Assembly: GCF_002847345.1 (NCBI RefSeq)
Contig: NZ_LXFV01000023.1
Location: 1-64,000 of the forward strand
Direction: 5' to 3'
Origin: Pectobacterium peruviense
Lineage (GTDB): Bacteria > Pseudomonadota > Gammaproteobacteria > Enterobacterales > Enterobacteriaceae
Length of the DNA stretch: 64,000 nt
Shown: positions 59,368-64,000 of the stretch, piece after piece
Position numbering within the stretch: the stretch's first letter is position 1
How the letters are laid out: each line of letters begins with the position of its first letter
Position numbers and translations under genes: made by a program
Notes under the pieces: model-generated
The model's input: only the letters and a program-made list of their open reading frames with translations
What the model was told of the DNA's origin: nothing
Database searches by the model: none

Positions 59368-59822
59368 TCCGATTTCTCCTCACGTCCCAACAACGTCTGC
59401 AAGCGCTTTTTATCCTGTTCGCTCATCGGTTCTTTAGCACTTTTAATGCGGCGCGCGCGGCGAATAATCATCGCAGCCCCCGCAGTCAGAAACAGCGCAG
59501 GCAGCAGCCATAGCAAGATCGTGAAAGGCGTGATCGGTGGTTCATACGTCACAAAATAACCGTAACGATCCACCATATAATCGACAACCTGCTCTTTCGT
59601 TTGCCCTTGCTGCATTAGCTCATACACTTTCTGCCGCATATCCGAAGCAATCATCGAGTTGGAATCGGCAATGCTGTTGTTCTGGCATTTCGGGCAGCGC
59701 AGTTGCATGGTTAATTCGCGGAACTGTTGCTCCTGGGTATCGTTGTCAAAACGCAATACTTCGGATGACGCCAGCACGCTGAACGACAGCAGCAGTGCAC
59801 TAAGGAAGCTGAGCACTCTCAT
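59364..59822 (-). CDS. ccmH: Cytochrome c maturation thiol protein CcmH (short form)
   Basis: A 152-residue protein with a signal peptide (1-19), the redox motif LRCPKCQN near residue 43, and a C-terminal membrane helix (about 100-120). It reduces apocytochrome cysteines together with CcmG. The start at 59822 overlaps the ccmG stop by 4 bp. It corresponds to the N-terminal half of E. coli CcmH. Confidence 0.93.
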   Translation of the reverse strand: MRVLSFLSALLLSFSVLASSEVLRFDNDTQEQQFRELTMQLRCPKCQNNSIADSNSMIASDMRQKVYELMQQGQTKEQVVDYMVDRYGYFVTYEPPITPFTILLWLLPALFLTAGAAMIIRRARRIKSAKEPMSEQDKKRLQTLLGREEKSE

Positions 59823-60376
59823 GCGCCGCCCTCCTTGCTGTATTTTTCCCACAGCGGTTGCAGCGTGTCTTGCCACACCTGCATGTTGAGATCGCCCGCA
59901 TGGCGATAGCGAATGATGCCTTGTCCGTCGATCAGGAAGGTTTCCGGCGCGCCGTACACGCCCAGATCCAGCCCCAACATGCCATCGCCGTCAAATAAGC
60001 TCAGCGCATAGGGGTTACCGAGCGTCTTTAACCATTCCACTGCTTTGGGACGTTCATCTTTATAATTCATACCCACGACGCGGATCCCCTGCGCCGCTAG
60101 CATGTTGAGAAACTGATGTTCCGCCCTACACGTGGGGCACCAGGTCGCCCAGACGTTCAGCAGTAGCGGTTTACCATCGCTCAGTTCAGATTGGCTATAC
60201 ACCTTTCCCGGTTGATCCAGCGATTCAAGACGAAACGCAGGAATTGATTTGCCAATCAGGGCAGACTCCAATCGCATAGGATCATCGCCGTCGCTGTTAC
60301 GCACCAATTGCCACAACAAGGCAACTGCCAGCAGTAAAAACAGGGCTAGCGGGATTAACAAAATCTTACGGCTCAT
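59819..60376 (-). CDS. ccmG: Thiol:disulfide interchange protein CcmG/DsbE
   Basis: A 185-residue membrane-anchored thioredoxin-like protein. The N-terminal helix is at 5-22, with the active site WATWCPTCRAEH near residue 80 and the GAPETFLID cis-proline loop near 145. It keeps apocytochrome and CcmH thiols reduced in the periplasm. It overlaps ccmF and ccmH by 4 bp each. Confidence 0.95.
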   Translation of the reverse strand: MSRKILLIPLALFLLLAVALLWQLVRNSDGDDPMRLESALIGKSIPAFRLESLDQPGKVYSQSELSDGKPLLLNVWATWCPTCRAEHQFLNMLAAQGIRVVGMNYKDERPKAVEWLKTLGNPYALSLFDGDGMLGLDLGVYGAPETFLIDGQGIIRYRHAGDLNMQVWQDTLQPLWEKYSKEGGA

Positions 60377-62328
60377 GAGGATGCCTCCCTAACCGCGCGA
60401 CGCAGGCGATAGCGAGGATCGAACATGCATAGGATGCCACCTAACGCCATCAGCCCCCCGCCGTACCATATCCAGCGGATAAAGGGTTTGTAATACAGTC
60501 GTACCGCCCAGCTATCGTCATCTAATTGTTCGCCCAAGGCCGCATAGAGATCGCGCGTCACGCCCGCATCAATAGCGGCTTCCGTCATGATCGCGCCGCT
60601 GGTGTTATAGAAGCGTTTTTCCGCTTTCAGGATCGCCTCCGGCTTGCCGTTATGCGTGACTTCGATCGTCCCTTTACCGCTGCGCCAGTTCGGCCCCACG
60701 ACATCCTGCACACCTTGAAACGTAAAACGGTAATCATGAATTTGTATGCTGTCGCCTGCCCGCATCCGCACATCGCGCTCGACGCTATAATTCTGGCTGA
60801 AGGCAATACCAACCACCGTCACCGCCAGCCCAATATGACCGCACACCATGCCCCACTGGCTCAATGAGAGCTTGGTCAAACCGCGCAGTAAACCGTGACG
60901 CTGGGTGGAACTGGTATGCAGCTCGTACACCGTTAAGAAGAATACCCACAGCGCCATCGATAGACCGACCGCCGTCATGGCAACGAGGGAATCCTGCAAT
61001 AACCACGGAAGCAGCAGCGACAGAGCCGCCGTTACGGCCAGCGCAACCAACAGCAGCTTACGCAGCTTTTGCGGCTCGTCGCGCCGCCAGCGAACTAGCG
61101 GCCCCACGCCCAGCAGCAAGGCAAAAGGTGCCATTAACAGGGTAAACATGGTGTTGAAGAACGGTGCACCAATGGAAATACTGCCCAAGCCCAGTTGCTT
61201 ATGCACCAACGGTAACAGCGTTCCCAATAGCACCACCAGCGTGGCCGCCATCAGGATCAGGTTGTTGCCGAGCAGGAATGTCTCGCGCGACCAGAGCGAA
61301 TTCGTTACTCGCGCCCGTACTCTATTGCCCTTGATGGCGAACAGCAGCAACGAACCGCCGATAACAATGACCAGAAACGCGAGAATAAACATGCCACGCG
61401 CCGGATCGGAGGCAAAGGCGTGCACCGACACCAGTACGCCGGAGCGTACCAGAAACGTACCCAACAGGCAGAGCGAGAACGCACCGATAGCCAACAATAC
61501 CGTCCAAGCCTTAAAGCTGCCGCGCTTTTCAGTGACCGACAGCGAATGCAGCAGCGCCGTGCCCACCAGCCACGGCATCAATGAGGCATTTTCTACCGGA
61601 TCCCAGAACCACCAACCGCCCCAGCCGAGTTCGTAATACGCCCAACCTGAGCCGAGCACGATACCCAACGTCAGGAACGACCAGGCCGCCTGCGTCCACG
61701 GTCGGGACCAGCGAGCCCACGCGCTGTCCAGCCGTTCAGCCAGCAGCGAGGCAACCGCAAACGCAAACGCCACGGAAAAACCGACATAGCCCATGTAAAG
61801 CAGCGGAGGGTGGAAGATTAACCCGACATCCTGCAACAGAGGATTGAGATCGCGTCCGTCAATTGGGTAGTCCGGCAGCGTGCGCGTAAAGGGATTCGAC
61901 GTCAGAATAATAAACAGCAAAAAGCCAACATTAATCATCCCCATAACGGCTAGCACGCGGGCGACCGCATCCAGCGACATGCCCCGACTGAATACTGCCA
62001 CGGCAAAGGTCCAACCGCTCATCAGCAGAACCCAGAGCAGCAGCGATCCTTCATGTGCGCCCCATGCCGCCGCCACGCGATACCACACTGGCAGCGCACG
62101 GTTCGAGTTGTTTGCTACATAAAGGACAGTGAAATCATTGATCACCAGCGCGTGTACCAACACGAGGAAGGAAGCCAAAATGCATGCAAACAGCGCCCAG
62201 GCAAGTGGACGCGCCAGCGCCATTAGGCGTTCATCCTGACGTGATGCCCCCCATAGCGGATACACGCTGAGCAGCAATGCAACGCCTAGCGCCAGACAGA
62301 GCAGATAATTGCCCACTTCAGGCATCAT
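60373..62328 (-). CDS. ccmF: Heme lyase CcmF
   Basis: A 651-residue polytopic membrane protein that ligates heme to apocytochrome c with CcmH and CcmI. The tryptophan-rich WWD segment [15 protein letters not shown], the [14 protein letters not shown] helix and [11 protein letters not shown] are conserved, and the large C-terminal periplasmic loop contains [13 protein letters not shown]. The ATG at 62328 overlaps the ccmE stop by 4 bp. Close to E. coli CcmF throughout. Confidence 0.96.
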   Translation of the reverse strand: MMPEVGNYLLCLALGVALLLSVYPLWGASRQDERLMALARPLAWALFACILASFLVLVHALVINDFTVLYVANNSNRALPVWYRVAAAWGAHEGSLLLWVLLMSGWTFAVAVFSRGMSLDAVARVLAVMGMINVGFLLFIILTSNPFTRTLPDYPIDGRDLNPLLQDVGLIFHPPLLYMGYVGFSVAFAFAVASLLAERLDSAWARWSRPWTQAAWSFLTLGIVLGSGWAYYELGWGGWWFWDPVENASLMPWLVGTALLHSLSVTEKRGSFKAWTVLLAIGAFSLCLLGTFLVRSGVLVSVHAFASDPARGMFILAFLVIVIGGSLLLFAIKGNRVRARVTNSLWSRETFLLGNNLILMAATLVVLLGTLLPLVHKQLGLGSISIGAPFFNTMFTLLMAPFALLLGVGPLVRWRRDEPQKLRKLLLVALAVTAALSLLLPWLLQDSLVAMTAVGLSMALWVFFLTVYELHTSSTQRHGLLRGLTKLSLSQWGMVCGHIGLAVTVVGIAFSQNYSVERDVRMRAGDSIQIHDYRFTFQGVQDVVGPNWRSGKGTIEVTHNGKPEAILKAEKRFYNTSGAIMTEAAIDAGVTRDLYAALGEQLDDDSWAVRLYYKPFIRWIWYGGGLMALGGILCMFDPRYRLRRAVREASS

Positions 62329-62807
62329 AACCGTTTACCCTCTATGCCAGCCGCAGAGGCGTGACCATTCTGCCCTTCCATCGCCGCTTTGATTTCCGGT
62401 GGCGTGTAGTTTTCATCATGTCGGGCAAGCACTTCTTTCGCCGCAATATGATCGTCGGTATCCAGAATGCCCTGCGCCACAACGCCTTGCCCTTCGCGGA
62501 ACAAATCCGGCAGCATTCCGTTGTAAGTCACGTCCACTGAACCCTGTGCGTCATAAACGGTGAAACGGACTTCCAGACTTTGGCTGTCGCGGCGTACGCT
62601 GCCCGGCATCACCATGCCGCCGACGCGCAAACGCTGCCCGATCGCCGGTTTTTCCTGCGTTTCATTTTTGCCGTAGAGAATTTCGCTGGGCGTATAGAAG
62701 AGATCGATATTTGAACTCAGCGCATAGAGCGTCAGCGCTATCGTCAGCACCGCGCCACAGACAACGGCCAGAATCGCATAGAGGCGAGTTTTACGCGGTG
62801 CACTCAT
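62325..62807 (-). CDS. ccmE: Heme chaperone CcmE
   Basis: A 160-residue membrane-anchored OB-fold protein. N-terminal helix about 8-28. The heme-binding His and Tyr lie in [12 protein letters not shown] near residue 130. It carries heme from CcmABCD to CcmF. Overlaps ccmD and ccmF by 4 bp. Confidence 0.96.
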   Translation of the reverse strand: MSAPRKTRLYAILAVVCGAVLTIALTLYALSSNIDLFYTPSEILYGKNETQEKPAIGQRLRVGGMVMPGSVRRDSQSLEVRFTVYDAQGSVDVTYNGMLPDLFREGQGVVAQGILDTDDHIAAKEVLARHDENYTPPEIKAAMEGQNGHASAAGIEGKRL

Positions 62808-63025
62808 TGCACTACCTCCATCGCTGACTGACGCGCCGTGTTCTTACGACGCTGCTCGCGCGCCTGCTGGCGGCGAATATCCCGCAACAGCGCACGACGC
62901 CCCAAGAGGGTATGTCCGATCAACGCACTCAGCGGTAATAGTGTTAACACCACGGCCAGCCACACGTAAAAGGCATAGCCGCCCATCGCAAAAAAATCTT
63001 GCCAACTCGTGAAGGCGATATTCAT
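62804..63025 (-). CDS. ccmD: Heme exporter accessory protein CcmD
   Basis: A 73-residue protein with one membrane helix (about 15-40) and a basic, Arg-rich cytoplasmic tail ([15 protein letters not shown]). It releases holo-CcmE from CcmABC. Overlaps both neighbours by 4 bp. Confidence 0.93.
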   Translation of the reverse strand: MNIAFTSWQDFFAMGGYAFYVWLAVVLTLLPLSALIGHTLLGRRALLRDIRRQQAREQRRKNTARQSAMEVVQ

Positions 63026-63762
63026 CGTGCTACTCCTCCTTTATTGACCAGCGCAGCAACCCACGGTGCGCTGCGCTGCTGCACCAGTATCAAATTACGC
63101 AATCGCATGAGTGACAACGTCACGAACAAGCTCATAAACCCTAGCATCATGATTCGCAGCGGAAGACGCATAGCGGGATCGATGGTTTTCTGCATTTTTG
63201 TCGATGCCTGATGCAGGGTATTCCACCACTCGACCGAGAAATGGATGATGGGTAAATTCACCACGCCAACCAGCACCAAAATGGCCGCGGCACGCCCGGC
63301 AAGGCGGCGGTCGTCAAATGCGTTGTAGAGCGCGATGATACCGACGTACAGAAATAACAGGACGAGTTCCGACGTCAGGCGCGCATCCCATACCCACCAG
63401 GTCCCCCACATCGGTTTACCCCAGGTAGCGCCGGTGGTCAGCGCAATAAAGGTAAACACCGCACCAACGGGAGCCATCGCTGCCACGGCAAGATCCGCCG
63501 TTTTTGACTGCCGAATCATCCCGACCAGCGCGAAAATCGCCATCACGGCATAGACCCCCATCGACCACACAGCGGCTGGCACATGCAGGTAGATGATGCG
63601 ATACCCTTGCCCTTGCTGAGAATCTACAGGCGCAAACCCGAACCCTAACAGGCAACCGCCGATCAGCAACGCGACGCTAATCAGGGCAACCCAGGGGATA
63701 AGCCTGCCGCAAAGGCCATAAAGGCGATCCGGCTGCGTAAGCTGATAGTTTTTTTTCAACAT
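63022..63762 (-). CDS. ccmC: Heme exporter membrane protein CcmC
   Basis: A 246-residue protein with six membrane helices and the tryptophan-rich WGTWWVWDARLTSEL heme-handling segment. Histidine-bearing IIYLHVPAA and IIHFSVEWWNTLHQ loops are conserved. It loads heme on CcmE. The ATG at 63762 (MLKKNYQL) is used. A frame extending 10 codons upstream has no family support. Confidence 0.94.
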   Translation of the reverse strand: MLKKNYQLTQPDRLYGLCGRLIPWVALISVALLIGGCLLGFGFAPVDSQQGQGYRIIYLHVPAAVWSMGVYAVMAIFALVGMIRQSKTADLAVAAMAPVGAVFTFIALTTGATWGKPMWGTWWVWDARLTSELVLLFLYVGIIALYNAFDDRRLAGRAAAILVLVGVVNLPIIHFSVEWWNTLHQASTKMQKTIDPAMRLPLRIMMLGFMSLFVTLSLMRLRNLILVQQRSAPWVAALVNKGGVAR

Positions 63763-63830
63763 AATCGTGTGCTCACTTTGCGTAAAACGCATCCCAACGG
63801 GATGACGAATGCGATCCTGAGATCGGAAAA

Positions 63831-64000
63831 TTATTGTATGCTCACCCGCAATGCCGCCGCCGTGGCAAACGGGCTTAGGGTCGCGCTACCTGCCAGAAAA
63901 GCGCCGAGGATCGCCAGATATCCCCCCACCGGTAGTTGCATCATCGCGGCCTCGACTGCCGCCGTAGCAAAAATCAGCAGCGGTATGGTCAGCGGCAATA
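63831..64000 (-). CDS. ccmB: Heme exporter membrane protein CcmB (C-terminal part, cut by window end)
   Basis: The last 56 codons are visible, reading LPLTIPLLIFATAAVEAAM and ending LSPFATAAALRVSIQ before TAA. This matches the C-terminus of E. coli CcmB. It lies 68 bp upstream of ccmC on the minus strand. The rest, and presumably ccmA, lies beyond the window. Confidence 0.93.
   Translation of the reverse strand, partial: LPLTIPLLIFATAAVEAAMMQLPVGGYLAILGAFLAGSATLSPFATAAALRVSIQ

Overview
The window reads as the chromosome of a soft-rot enterobacterium, most likely Pectobacterium. Most proteins are full-length matches to the Escherichia coli families I remember, and the gene order follows the E. 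coli pgpB-ribA-acnA and pdxH-anmK-slyB-slyA-gloA-rnt-grxD-mepH-purR-cfa-ribE-mdtK-valV blocks. No phage, insertion sequence or CRISPR array was seen.

Layout. 1-9.3 kb: pgpB, ribA, an OppA-type binding protein, a small zinc-metallopeptidase-like protein paired with a lipoprotein, acnA, and a dicarboxylate/amino acid symporter. 10-26 kb: conserved core (gstA, pdxY, tyrS, pdxH, mliC, anmK, slyB, slyA, a ydhL-type gene, gloA, rnt, grxD, mepH, the 29-residue ynhF, purR, cfa, ribE, mdtK). 26.5-46.6 kb: a block of about 20 kb lying between two tRNA-Val(GAC) genes that sit side by side in E. coli. It holds lldP-lutABC for lactate use, a six-gene operon for guanidine uptake and breakdown, a MarR regulator with a DUF3861 protein, katG, a membrane metallophosphoesterase, a DeoR regulator and a HAD phosphatase. 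47-49 kb: an SDR and a quinone-reductase-like oxidoreductase. 49-64 kb: an anaerobic nitrate block with narP and narQ, the periplasmic nitrate reductase operon napFDAGHBC, and, convergent to it, the cytochrome c maturation genes ccmBCDEFGHI (ccmB cut by the window end).

How the parts work together. NarQ and NarP should sense nitrate and activate nap. The Ccm proteins mature NapB and NapC, and NapC passes quinol electrons through NapB to NapA. The guanidine operon shows three stacked control elements on the minus strand: a sigma-54 promoter, a guanidine-I (ykkC) aptamer followed by an intrinsic terminator, and a 14-nt perfect complementarity between the aptamer and the Shine-Dalgarno region of the first gene. 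This suggests joint control by nitrogen limitation and by guanidine, with possible control of both termination and translation. The allophanate hydrolase that should finish the pathway is not in the window.

Other structure: a family of modular palindromic repeats (about 52, 197, 264 and 337 bp) with shared ends TACCCTAAATAATTCGAG and CTTGAAGTATGACGGGTA, one of which supplies the last codons of narQ; a 9-bp repeat array and a GC-rich multi-hairpin block between nap and ccm; an 8-bp repeat array across the gstA stop; and a multibranched fold candidate just before the second tRNA-Val.
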